A model generated the notes under the pieces. The model did not search any database, was not told the origin of the DNA, and saw only the letters and a program-made list of their open reading frames with translations. A program made the position numbers and the translations under genes. 64,000 bases of DNA from Begonia masoniana (lineage: Eukaryota; Streptophyta; Magnoliopsida; Cucurbitales; Begoniaceae). This document shows, one piece after another, positions 12,865 to 24,105 of the stretch. How positions within the stretch are numbered: the stretch's first letter is position 1; the number at the start of each line of letters is the position of its first letter. Location of the stretch: the NCBI GenBank assembly GCA_022432975.1, contig CM039509.1, forward strand, positions 29,017,834 through 29,081,833, written 5' to 3'.

Positions 12865-14449
12865 ATGGCAATGGCATTCAACACAAACTCCTCACACGGA
12901 GAAGGTCAAGCTACAAATAGGCCTCCCTTCTTTGATGGGAGTGATTATGTTTGCTGGAAAGCAAGAATGAAGATATTCATTCAAGCCATGGACTATGAGC
13001 TATGGAACATTATAGAATATGGTCCATTTAAAGCCATGAAAACTGTAGATGGCCAAAGTGTTCCTAAGATTTCCACTGATCTAACTGAGTCAGATAAGAG
13101 AAATCTAAGCCTTAATGCTAAGGCGATAAACACCCTGTATTGTGCCTTAAATAGAGATGAATTTAATAGGGTACAAGGGTGTGAAAGTGCTCAAGAAATT
13201 TGGCACTTATTAGAAGTTACTCACGAGGGAACAAATCAGGTAAAAGAGAGTAAATTGAATATGCTTGTACATGAGTATGAGTTATTTTCTATGCCGAAAG
13301 ATGAATCTATATCTTCTATGTTTACAAGGTTTACTAACATTACCAATGGCTTAAAAGCTCTTGGTAAATCATATTCTTGTGAAGAACAGGTCAGGAAGAT
13401 TCTTAGATGTCTTCCAAGGAGTTGGCAGCCAAAGGTGACTGCAATTTAGGAAGCAAAGGATCTAAAAGTCCTAAGGCTTGAGGAACTCATTGGATCTCTC
13501 ATGACGCATGAGATCACAATGAGAGCAAATGAAAAGGAGGATCTCAAGGAAAAAGAGGTCACCAAGAAGAAGGATATAGCTCTGAAAGCCTCCTCAAGCA
13601 AAAATGAAGTATCTGAGGATGAAGAAGAGGAAGAGGATGAGGATATAGCGCTCATCACTAGGAGATTCAGTAGATTCCTGCAACGGAAAAGGATGCAGGG
13701 AAAAAGATTTCCAAAGGGTGAGAAGTCCCAAAAGGACAAGGAAATCACCTGCTTTGGATGTGGAAAGCCTGGCCATATGAAGGCAGACTGTCCACAGACA
13801 AAAAAGTATCCCAAGAAGTTCAAGAAGAAGGCTATGAAGGCCACTTGGGATGACAGTGAAGGTGACACCTCCTCTTTAGAAGATGAGGAAGTTGCAAATC
13901 TGTGCTTCATGGCACACGAGGAAAAGGTTAGTACGTCTTCTTTAAATATTTCAAGTGATAGCGATAGTGATAATGAAGAAGATGAACTAATTGATGCTTT
14001 AATGACTTAGTTAAACAGTTTGGGATGCTGAAAACTAAATACAATCTGTTGAAAAGGATAATACAGATTTATTAGAAAAGCATGCTAAAGAAGTAGACCT
14101 GCATGAGAAGGAAATTATTGAACTTAAAAAGAAAAATGAGTCTTTGAATAAACTTGTTCTGTGGTTCTCAAATGGTAGCAAGAACTTAACTTTACTAATA
14201 GGGAATCATAGAGCTACTCATGATAAAGCAGGTTTAGGCTATGACAAGTTCAATAAGAGAAAAGTTTTTAAGAATTTCTTTGTCAAACCGGCTACTTGCC
14301 ATACATGTAATGAAGTAGGACATAAGTCCTTCATATGTCCTTTAAAAACAAACAGTATGAAACCAGGTAGCAAGTTACAGTGGGTATCTAAAGGAACCAA
14401 GACTAACACTAGGACCCAAAAGATTTGGGTACCTAAGAAGACCAATTGA
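12865..14449 (+). pseudogene. Sirevirus-1 gag
   Basis: The N-terminal part (FFDGSDYVCWKARMKIF) is the copia gag/UBN2-type domain, ending in a lysine-rich acidic region. Two CCHC knuckles follow, CFGCGKPGHMKADC at 13750 and CHTCNEVGHKSFIC at 14297, typical of Sirevirus nucleocapsids. ATG at 12865 is chosen because translation then begins close to the gag start of Sirevirus-2 (35533). A TAG at 13447-13449, a 1-base deletion near 13990 and a compensating shift before 14144 break the frame. The natural gag stop is TGA 14447-14449. The protein would form the virus-like particle. Confidence 0.93.
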
Positions 14450-17400
14450 ATTCTGTCTTGCAGGTTGAGTGCTCTGCTGGAAAGAACCAGTGGTACCTCG
14501 ACAGTGGATGTTCGAGGCATATGACAGGAGACTCAACCATGTTTGCTGCTGTCAACAAAAAGAAAGGGAGTGTCACTTTTGGTGGAAACCAAAAGGGAAA
14601 GATTGTTGGCATCGGCAATATAGGTAACAGTTTTAATCCTACTATTGAAAATGTTCTATTAGTTGAGGGTTTAAAGCATAATCTGCTTAGTATTAGCCAG
14701 TTATGTGATAGAGGTTATGAGGTGATCTTTAAATCAAACTCATGTATAATTAAAGATGCATCTAATGACAAAACTCTGTTCACTGGCTATAGGAAAGAAA
14801 ATATCTACATTATTGACATGGATGTTATTGAGCATGTGAATGAAAAATGCTTTGCTGTTAATTCTTCCCATGATTCTTGGATTTGGCATAGAAGATTAGG
14901 ACATGTAGGGATGGATACTTTAGCTAAGATTACTAGGGAGAATTTAGTTAGAGGAATCCCTAAGATATCCTTTGAAAATGATAAAGTCTGTGAAGCTTGT
15001 CAAACGGGCAAGCAGATCAAAAGTTCTTTTGCCTCTAAGAATTCAATTTCAACTTCTAAGCCTCTCCAACTTCTTCACATGGATCTCTTTGGTCCTTCCA
15101 ATATAGCAAGCTTAGGTGGTAAATTCTATGCTTATGTCATTGTTGACGACTACTCTAGATTTACTTGGGTATTCTTTCTAAAGTCAAAGGATGAAACCTT
15201 TGATACGTTCTCTAGCTTTAGGAAAAGAGTTCAAAATGAAAAAGAGCTCGCCATTGTTGCTATTCGTAGTGATCATGGTGGAGAGTTTGAAAATGAAAAA
15301 TTTGAACTCCTGTGTCTCAAATATGGAATTGAGCACAATTTCTCTTCTCCTAGGACCCCTCAGCAAAATGGTGTTGTTGAGAGGAAGAATAGATCTCTCC
15401 AAGAGCTTGCTAGGACTATGCTTAATGAGAATTCTCTTCCTAAGTATTTCTGGGCTGAAGCTGTAGCAATAGTCTGTTATGTGCTTAATCGGGTCTCCAT
15501 AAGACCTATTCTAGAGAAAACTCCATATGAGCTCTGGAGTGGAAAAACTCCTTCTGTCAAGTATTTTAGAGCCTTTGGTAGTAAGTGCTTCATTCTAAAT
15601 ACTAAGGATAACTTAGGAAAATTTGATTCCAAATCTGATATTGGAATTTTTCTTGGTTATTCTCTGACCAGTAAAGCTTATAGAGTTTTCAATAGGAGAA
15701 CTCTAGTTGTAGAGGAATCAGTACATGTCAATTTTGATGAGACTCCTCAGCCATTAATCAATGTGGATGAGGATAATACTTTGGAAAAACAACTGGATTC
15801 CCTTTCCTTAGAAAAGTCTAGTGATCATTCCCAAGTAGAAAAATCTCTAGATCCTTCCCCTACTTCTCTAGATACTGTTCCTGTCAAGGATGAAAATCCT
15901 ACTCTTCCTAGAGATTGGAAATTTGTCAGAAACCACCCAATAGATGAAGTCTTAGGTGATCCATCATTAGGTGTTAAGACTAGATCCTCACTTAGGAATC
16001 TCTGTGCCAATGTGGCATTTATCTCTCAAATAGAGCCTAAGAAATTTGAGGAGGCCGAGAATGATGAAAATTGGATTTTAGCTATGCAAGAGGAGCTAAA
16101 TCAATTTGAAAGGAGCAATATATGGGAACTTGTTCCACGGCCAAAGGATTATCCCATTATTGGTACTAAGTGGGTCTTTAAAAATAAATTGGATGAGAAT
16201 GAGATTGTTGTCAGAAATAAGGCTAGACTAGTTGCTAAGGGATACTCTCAGGAAGAGGGTATTGATTTTGAGGAATCTTTTGCCCCTGTAGCACGTTTGG
16301 AATCTATTAAAATGCTTTTAGCTTTTGCCTGCTACAAGAACTTCACACTCTTTCAAATGGATGTAAAGAGTGCCTTTTTAAATGGATATATTTTGGAAGA
16401 AGTTTATGTAGAACAGCCCTTAGGTTTTGAATCCTTTGATAAACCTGATCATGTGTTCAAACTTAGGAAAGCTCTCTATGGTCTTAAGTAGGCTCCTAGA
16501 GCTTGGTATGATAGGTTGAAGAATTTCCTTGAGGAAAGAAATTTCAAGAAGGGTAATTCTTATTCAACTCTATTTACCATGCAAAAGGATGCAGACATTT
16601 TGTTAGTTCAAATTTATGTCGATGACATTATTTTTGGATCAACAAATGTCAGTTTGTGCAATGAGTTTTCCACACTCATGCAAAGTGAATTTGAAATGAG
16701 TATGATGGGAGAGTTAAAGTTTTTCTTAGGATTTCAGATCTATCAATCTCCTGATGGTATTTTCTTCTGTCAAGAAAAATACATTAAGGAGCTTCTTAAG
16801 AAATTTGGATTAGAAACTGTCAAATCTTCCAAAACTCCCATGAGTACCACTACTAAATTGGATAAGGATGAAAATGGTATAAATGTGGATATCAAGAAAT
16901 ATCGTGGTATGATTGGTTCTCTGCTATATCTGACTGCAAGTAGGCCAGATATACTCTTTAGTGTATGTTTATGTGCTAGGTTTCAAGCTGCTCCCAAGGA
17001 ATCCCACTTAAATGCTGTCAAGAGAATTTTCAAATATTTGAGTGGGACTTATGAACTAGGGTTATGGTATCCAAAGGGCACATCTTTTGATCTAATTGGA
17101 TATTCAGATTCTGACTATGCTGGTAGTCTAATTGATAGAAAAAGCACTAGTGGCACTTGTCAATTCTTAGGAGAATCTTTAGTATCTTGGTATTCTAAGA
17201 AGCAGAATTCTGTTGCATTGTCAACTGCTGAAAGCGAATATATTGCTGCTGGCAGCTGTTGTGCACAAATGTTATGGATGAAACAGACTTTGGAAGATTT
17301 CAATCTGTTTTATGATAGGATTCCTATTCGGTGTGATAACACCAGTGCTATAAACATCTCTAAAAATCCTATTCAACATTCTAGAACAAAACACATAGAT

Positions 17401-17565
17401 GCCAGATATCACTTCATTCATGATCATGTTCAAAGAGGTGACATATCTTTAGAGTTTGTCAATTCCAAAGATCAATTGGCAGATATCTTCACAAAGCCTT
17501 TAGATGAGAAAACCTTCTGTGATATTAGAATCAGATTAGGTCTTCTCAAGTATGAGAAAAGTTAA
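14450..17565 (+). pseudogene. Sirevirus-1 pol (protease, integrase, RT, RNase H)
   Basis: The domains are in Ty1/copia order: protease with [11 protein letters not shown] at about 14491, GAG-pre-integrase with WHRRLGH at 14884 and CEACQTGK at 14990, integrase core with [18 protein letters not shown] and VVERKN, RT with [12 protein letters not shown] and YVDDIIFG near 16615, RNase H with GYSDSDYAG near 17098 and TAESEYIAAG near 17226. Pol begins in the -1 frame relative to gag, right after the gag stop. A single TAG at 16489-16491 in RT (after KALYGLK) interrupts it. All catalytic motifs I could check are present, so this copy is only lightly damaged. Confidence 0.95.
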
Positions 17566-17676
17566 GGTTATCCTCTTTGTTTCTGCTTTGGCTATTCATG
17601 TCATCCGGTTCATTTTCTATTCACCGGTGGATATGCATTATTCACTTATCGGATGATATATTTTCTTATCTGATGA

Positions 17677-17753
17677 CACGTGTGCTCTATCAAGTTCTAT
17701 CCGACTTCCAGGTTTGTCTCTTTCTATCGGGCGATGCCCTAACTTATTTAAAT
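17677..17753 (+). promoter_or_regulatory. Promoter-like module before the Sirevirus-1 3' ORF
   Basis: CACGTG (17677-17682), GGGCGATGCCC (17729-17739) and TATTTAAAT (17745-17753) stand in the same order and similar spacing in Sirevirus-2 (40330-40406), although the surrounding sequence differs. The ATG follows about 127 bases after the TTTAAA box. Motifs like ATCCGGT, CACCGGTGG and TCGGATGAT just upstream resemble those of the LTR array. A dedicated subgenomic promoter is inferred, not shown. Confidence 0.5.
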
Positions 17754-17879
17754 TTCTCTTCTTACAAAGGCGCTTCATCTTTCATGCTTTTTCATCTTGC
17801 TCTAACAGACGCAGTTCGTTTTTCGAAAACCCTACTCTTCTTCCAGATTCTTACTCAGCAAACTTCTTCAATCCGTTCT

Positions 17880-20200
17880 ATGGAATCTTCTTCTAGAACT
17901 GGGAAGGCACCCGCTGCTATGAAAGCCAAATCCACTACTCGTCCTTCTCGAGTGATTCCTCGCTCGATAAGCTGGCCATCGTATTTTTTTCTCACTCAGG
18001 CAGCCGAAATAAGGTATCATGAAGAATTTCAATATAAGAAATTGATTCCTAGTAGAGGAATTATGGCTGATGAGTTAGTTGGTTTAAATCTCATTGAGCC
18101 TTTGAATGACATAGGACTTCTAGGCTTATTCTTTGTGGAATCTTTCTATTACGCAGAAGCCATTAGGATGTTTTATATCAACATGAGTTTTTCTCCTGAT
18201 TTATCTATAATCAAAAGTTATGTGTACGGAAAGTACATAACTCTTACCTCCTCTTCGATAAATGAGATTCTGGAAAGCCCTCACTTAGATGGTTGTCCCA
18301 AATTCTATACCTCAGGGCAGGAGTCCCCTTCTTTTGATACAGAAGATGGTCGTCTGCTGTTGAAATCCATAGCTCTTGACCCAAACATCACTCCCCACGT
18401 TTTAAATAGCAAGGACTTGAACATTAGGGCCAAGCTTTTTCATCAGATGATCGGGTACAACATCCTTCCTAAAGGGGGTCATTATGATGAAGTAAGTATT
18501 ATGGAGGTCTTTATCCTAATGGGTTTATACCAGAAGACCCCTTTCGATGTTGGATTCTCGATCCTGGGAAGGATGATTCAGGCTATCACCTCCAGAGCTC
18601 CTTCTCTTCCCTATAACCTGCTTCTGATGAAAATCTTTCAGAAGAATGATATTTGCTTTCCTGAAGACGCTGAGCTCACCAGTCTCAAGAATGGTAACTA
18701 CTACTCCAAGGCTACTCTGAACAGAATGAGGATTAAGAAAAACAGAAAAGGAGAATTCTATCTGGATCAATCTAAGCAAAGGTTAGCTCAGGCACCCGTA
18801 ACCAGAAAGGGGAAAAGGAAACTTGAATTGGTTGATGAGTCCTCAATTCAAGAGGGTGCTGGTGATTCCGAGATTCCTGCTCTCTTTGAGTCTCCTCCTC
18901 CTTCAAAAGTACCTCGTGTACTGCTCCCTCCTCCAAGGCCTAGACAACCTGCTTCAATAGCTTCAGCGCATCCCTTTGAGGCTATTTCTGCTCCTTCTGC
19001 ACCTCGCATTCCTTCTCCTACCTCCCCTCCACCTTCTCTCCTACTACCCTCTCAGCCTGCTCTTCCCTCCATCTCTCCGGTGTTTCGAGCAATTTCTTCT
19101 ATCATCAAACATGGTCCTCCAGTTCAATCCACATTACCAACTCTGCCTCCACATTACAAACTGCTCAGGCAGCTGTTGTTCAAAGGGGGAAAAGAAAACT
19201 TATCCTGGCAGAGGAGTCTGATCCGGATGATGAAGATGAGACTGCCATCTCAGCTCATGGTATTTCTCCTTCACCTTCACTTCCAGTCTCACTTTCTCCT
19301 GCTGCTCAATCTTTTCCTCCACCATCTATATTGATTCCCACTCTGCCTGCCCCTGCCCCTCTATCTCCTGTTCTTCCATCTGCCCCTTTACCATCCTTTT
19401 TGGTTCCTTCCTTGCCTCCTCCAGTCTAACCATCTGCTCCAATTCAACCAACCACTCCTGCCACCCCAAAAACTTATCAGAGACGTTTCGTTATGAGTGA
19501 AGAGCAGTTCAATACAATGCAGTCCAGCATTGACAGTCTCAGGACAGCTTTCTGCTCAATTCAAAGTCTGATTGAGACTTCTATTGATAGTAAGCTATCC
19601 CAGCATGCATTGGACTTGGGCATCACGATGGATGAGCAGATCAAACAGCTCAAACTGGATGTTGCTGTGGAATTAGCTAAACTGGGTCAAACCATGACTC
19701 TAAACCATACACTTTTTACTCGGACCCTCCAGTCTCTTCAGTCTTAAATTGTAGCTCTTCAACCTGCCCGGTCTCCACCTCCTCAGCATTCCTCTGAGCC
19801 GTGTGATGCAGATTTTCTCCCTCCCGTTTTTCGACCTGAGGTAGATGCAGATACTCGGTTCATGTCCTTAGATCTCCATCAAGCTGAGTTGCCAGTCCAG
19901 GTCCAGGCAGTTTCCTCTGTCTCTGCGTCCTCCTCCCACTCTTCACCATGTATCGACATGGTGGTATATCAAGGCTCATCTCAGGGGGCTTCTTCATCAG
20001 TTCCTCCACCAGTGCTCCCTCCGTGTTTGGACTTCATGGAGCTTCTTGCACTAATTTGGCCATCTTATCAACCTCATACTCCTCTTCCCGCTCTTCCTGC
20101 TCCTGCTCCTGCTTCTGTCCCTGATCAACCCAGTTTGGACTCAGCAGTGTTTTCGTTCTTTCTCCAAGAACTGTGGACACATCTTAAGAACTTAACTTAA
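17880..20200 (+). pseudogene. Sirevirus-1 extra 3' ORF (env-like position)
   Basis: This is a large ORF between pol and the 3' LTR, homologous along its length to 40502-42586. From ATG 17880 come a basic Ser/Lys-rich start, a conserved domain of about 260 residues (RYHEEFQYKKLIPSRG, IEPLNDIGLLGLF, AIRMFYINMSF), a lysine-rich stretch, a long Pro/Ser/Leu-rich low-complexity region, a coiled-coil-like block after YQRRFVMSEEQFN and a C-terminal block with CIDMVVYQG. No clear signal peptide or membrane helix is seen. The N-terminal domain recalls the 'putative plant transposon protein' family (PF20167-like, from memory). The frame is broken by a shift near 19185 and TAA at 19427-19429 and 19745-19747. 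Sireviruses are known to carry an env-like ORF here; the role of this one is unknown. Confidence 0.8.
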
Positions 20201-20290
20201 TTAGGCTGTTCGTCTTTTTGTGACTTCTTGCACAATTCTTTTTCTGTTTCACATTTTGTATTCTTCTATGTTTCTTTGTTTTTGATAATG

Positions 20291-20481
20291 CCAATGGGGG
20301 AGATCACCGATGATTGATACTTTTTTATCATTGTTTGATATTCTGATGGCATGTATTAGATTAATCTGTGAAATCTGGATATGATAGTCTTGAAGTATGC
20401 ATTTGCTATGGGGGAGCTAAGACTATGGGGGAGTTATATTTAATCAAATGTATAGGTTGTCATCATCAAAAAGGGGGAGAT
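20291..20481 (+). promoter_or_regulatory. Multiple polypurine tracts of Sirevirus-1
   Basis: GGGGGAG tracts occur at about 20295, 20410 and 20427, and the terminal one (AAAAAGGGGGAGAT) ends at 20481 directly before the 3' LTR. The block GGTTGTCATCATCAAAAAGG just upstream is also in Sirevirus-2. Repeated PPTs are a recognised Sirevirus feature. Confidence 0.8.
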
Positions 20482-21916
20482 TGTTGACTTAATTAATGTT
20501 TAAGTCTAAATATGTTTTTGATGATGTATTTATATGCACGTAATATAATTTGATTATGATTATTAAATGAGAATAATGATTTATGCATTTGTTATTAATC
20601 TGTTGGAAATACCCTTATTAAGGGTATTTTAGTATCTAATGCATGTGATTAAGTGTACAGGGCTGAAATGTGTTAAACAAAATAACTAAGTCCACCGGTC
20701 TAGTTGAAAATAAGTCCACCGGTCATGTGTGAAATGAAGTCCACCGGTGAAATTAAATATTAATAAAGTAATGAGTTCACCGGAGGCTGAAAGTAAAAGA
20801 AGAAGTCGTTCAGTGACTAAGTCCACCGTTCGCTACATGACAAGGCGGATGAGCAAATTGAAGAACTCCACCGCCCGCTAGATGACAAAAGCTGATGTCT
20901 TCGAAGATTAAGTCATCCGATGGTTTTAAGAACTGCTTCATCCGATGGCGTTTAACGCTGAGTCTACCGATAGGAAAACGACAAAAGGCGAAGCTATTAA
21001 TGACTATGTCCTTCGATCGCTAAACGACAAAGGCGGATGACTCCAACAAATTCCTCTTCCGGTCACTAAACGACAAAGGCGGAAGACATCTAAGATTTAA
21101 TCATCCGACAGTGTTTTAAAGCTTCATCATTCTATACTGGTTCAAGCATTAGAAGCTTACTCATCCGATGCCAATTCAATATTTTTCAGTTGCATCATCC
21201 GATGGCGGTTCAAGACTACAAATCAGCTTTGTCTTCCGCCAGAATTCAAATAAACCGCGAAGCTACAGTGACGTCGTTTTCAAGCTTTAACTTCAGAACA
21301 TTTATGGCGACAACGACTTACAACTACAATCGGCAACGGCTACCTGAAATTGTACGAAAGCTCTCCAACGGTAACAAAGTTTCTATTATTGGACAAGGAG
21401 CATTGAAGTCAAGCCGATTCTGAAGACAGAGTATTTAAGCCGAGGTTAGAGCACAAAGATACAACTTTTGCAAATTGAATTCCTGAGACCTAACTAGCGA
21501 AATTATCATACTCTGTCTACCTCTCTCTATTCGAACTTGAGATTTAGATCCTGTGAGAGAGTAGTTTTGTGCAAAACTTTACAAACTCAAAATTTGTGTA
21601 AGGCAGTGGATTGACGCCCGTAAAGTTCAATCCTGTATTGTGTAAAAGGCTTTGGATCGACGCCCGAAAGCTCGATCAGGATTTCTCGTTGAGGAGAAGT
21701 AAGGAATCTTCAAGGGGGAGCCTTGGAGCGTGGACGTAGGCAGTTTGGCCGAACCACGTAAAAATACTGGTGTCAAAATTTCTCTCTCTCTCTCTTTACA
21801 TTATTTAATTACTTGTGTTAAATCTATAAGTTTAATCAAGGAGAGAAATTAGGTTGACTCGTAATTAAAATTAAAAAGTCTAATTCACCCCCCTCTTAGA
21901 CAATACCGATCCTACA
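20482..21916 (+). repeat. Sirevirus-1 3' LTR (1435 bp)
   Basis: It begins TGTTGACTTAATTAATG and ends CGATCCTACA. It holds the CCG-core array, the TATA box at 21432 and a TC tract of normal length. It serves as the reference for what the 5' LTR lost and gained. Confidence 0.95.
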
Positions 21917-21921
21917 AAAAC

Positions 21922-23142
21922 ATCGTGCGAAAATTCATTTTCATGCTCTTTCTTTAAAACACGTGATGCATGAACAGTTCATAACAGAATTTAAACACTC
22001 AGCATTCGTACCATCAAGACTGTAAAACATAATCTACAAAACAATTAAACCTAACTACCCAACCAAAGAAAAATAAACTAGTGCGTCACCAAACTCCTCG
22101 AAACGACTTCGATGTAGGTGTAGGCCAATCGGCCAGAAAAGAATCACGAGAACTTACCTCGTGTCCAAAGCAGCTCAAGCTCCGTCCACGAGCGTTGTTT
22201 GTCTGAGGCAAAACATAATTTCGAAGTTAAAATGAGTTTAAACTATTGATCGTCCAAATTTACAAAACCTTAACTAAGGAATTTCCTAAGTTCTAATCAA
22301 ATTTATTGAGCTATTTATTCGAGCAAATTACGCTCAGCACCACAATTCCTAATTTGCGAGTTTTCCCTAAAATCTCGAAATTTTACAAATTATAACAGTT
22401 CTCATAAATCAACTAGATTAGTCCAATAACGTCCAATATATCCTTTATATCCTTAAACACGATAAACTTATTAATTACGAACCCTAAATCGACATTTTTA
22501 TCGAAACCCTAAACGAAAACCCTAACGATAAACTCTACGAAACTCGGAATTTAACGCTCTAAAACTATAGAGACATACCTAGAGCGTCGATTGGAGGAGA
22601 AAGCACGAAGAAAACGGAACGATCGGAGGTGGGATCGTCGCCGGAAATGGAATCGCTGTCGATGGCAGAGAGGGAAGCCGAGAGGGTGAGGGAGAGAAAT
22701 CACAAAAATCGCAGAAGTGTTCTGCTGAAGAAGGAAATTTGATTTTTAATTAAAAATTAACTTGGCAAATTACCTTTTCGCCCTTCTTTAGTTTTTATAT
22801 TACTTTCGTCCTTCGTTTCGTTAATTGGCCAACTATCCGGTTTCACCAAATCTCCTTATTTCACCAACAAGTCCAACTTATTATTTGGGATTTACTAAAA
22901 CTGTTCGTTCGCAATTTGGACCTCGTTTACTATTTTTACTAAAACGTCATTCATATTACGAGAAACTTAATTACTCGGAATATAGCGTCAAAACTCCTAA
23001 AATTCCCCAAAATTCCTTAAAAATCCTATTAATCACTAGGATGGAACTGACGCTTTCTTTTTGTAAAACGGGCTTGATTTGATATATTTACAAAAATGCC
23101 AATATATATTATAATATGAAATTTCGTACAAGCCGGATATTA
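21922..23142 (-). repeat. Tekay-type element 5' LTR, remainder after Sirevirus-1
   Basis: The segment from ATCGTGCGAAAATTC to GGATATTA matches 2676-3894 of the 3' LTR with scattered substitutions. AAAAC at 21917-21921 is the Sirevirus-1 target duplication. Confidence 0.93.
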
Positions 23143-23147
23143 AAAAC

Positions 23148-23449
23148 TCTGCGGATCCCAGGTTGGACTTGGGTCGGAGGGTTCGATCGTAGAAAGAGGG
23201 GTCGTCACAATCTCATATCGCATGGGGAAGTATGTGAAAATGAAACATATGTAAAGAGACCCTCCCAAGATAGTAAGACGCATTTTGGAGCACGATTGAC
23301 AATGGATCTCATAAGAACTCTGAAGTTAAAAGTGCTTCGGCGAGAGTAGTACTAGGTTGGGTGACCGACTTGGAAGTCCTCGCCAAACAAAGTCATGAGG
23401 GGAGGATATTGGGCTACAGCCCAATCCCCAGATCGGACAATATCTTACG
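23148..23449 (+). mobile_element. Cassandra internal remainder and truncated 3' LTR
   Basis: TCTGCGGATCCCAGG continues the internal domain cut at 911. The LTR starts near 23211 after the purine tract AGAAAGAGGGG. It matches 478-716 and is truncated at ACAATATCTTA (23449), where a copia fragment begins. The last 25 bases of the LTR are missing. Confidence 0.85.
23298..23387 (+). ncRNA. 5S rRNA-derived sequence, second Cassandra LTR
   Basis: This is the counterpart of 571-660, with AGTGCTTCGGCGAGAGTAGT and GGTTGGGTGACCGACTTGGA. It differs from the first copy at several positions. It is not a functional rRNA gene. Confidence 0.8.
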
Positions 23450-24105
23450 AAGAAAAGGGACAGATATAGACTTTATAGGAGTGTGGATCAAGACATAGAT
23501 AACCTTTATGAAGAGGACTGAGGCCCAGAAAAACACAGGGTAGAGAACGTGGCTGGAGTTTGTGTCTCTTGAAAGGACGGAGAAGAGGGAAACATAAACA
23601 ACCAAAGACACGGAGATTGGAATAGGTTGGAAGAGAGTGGAATAAGCATTCAAAGGGAGATTTATGATTGAGAACAGGGTTAGGTAAAAGGTTTATTAAC
23701 GTAATGGCAGTGGTAAAGGCGTAGGGCTAGAAGGTTTGAGGAACAGAAGACTGAAAGAGCAAGGCATGTCCAGTTTCAAAAATGTGATGATTTTTACATC
23801 CTACGTGACCATTTTGATTAGGAGTATATGGACAAGAGATACGATGGTCGATGCCCAGCGTTTTAAAAAGAGACGAGAGGGATTGAAATTCCCCTCCCCA
23901 GTCTGAGTGAACAACTTTAATAGGGGTACCAAATTGAGTTGAAACCATTTTGTGAAAAGCTAAAAATGTAGAGTAAACTTCACTTTTTAACTTCAAATGA
24001 AACAGCCACGAAAAATGAGTACAATCATCAACAAGTAAAATAAAATAACGTGCACCAGTAATAGAGGTTATAGGAGATGGACTCCAAATATTAGTAGGTA
24101 TAAAA
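23450..24105 (-). pseudogene. Ty1/copia integrase to pre-RT fragment
   Basis: Minus-strand reading gives an integrase core: FSWLFHLKLKSEVYSTFLAF, VVHSDWGGEFQSL and CPYTPNQNGHVGCKN, then after frame breaks FGCLCFPLLRPF.RHKLQPRS, PCVFLG and HSYKVYISRHV. These are the copia integrase C-terminal landmarks. The usual ERKN is degraded to GCKN and stops occur. No LTRs are seen, so it is an old fragment wedged between the Cassandra LTR and the zinc-finger gene. It is not from either Sirevirus, whose integrase differs. Confidence 0.85.
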
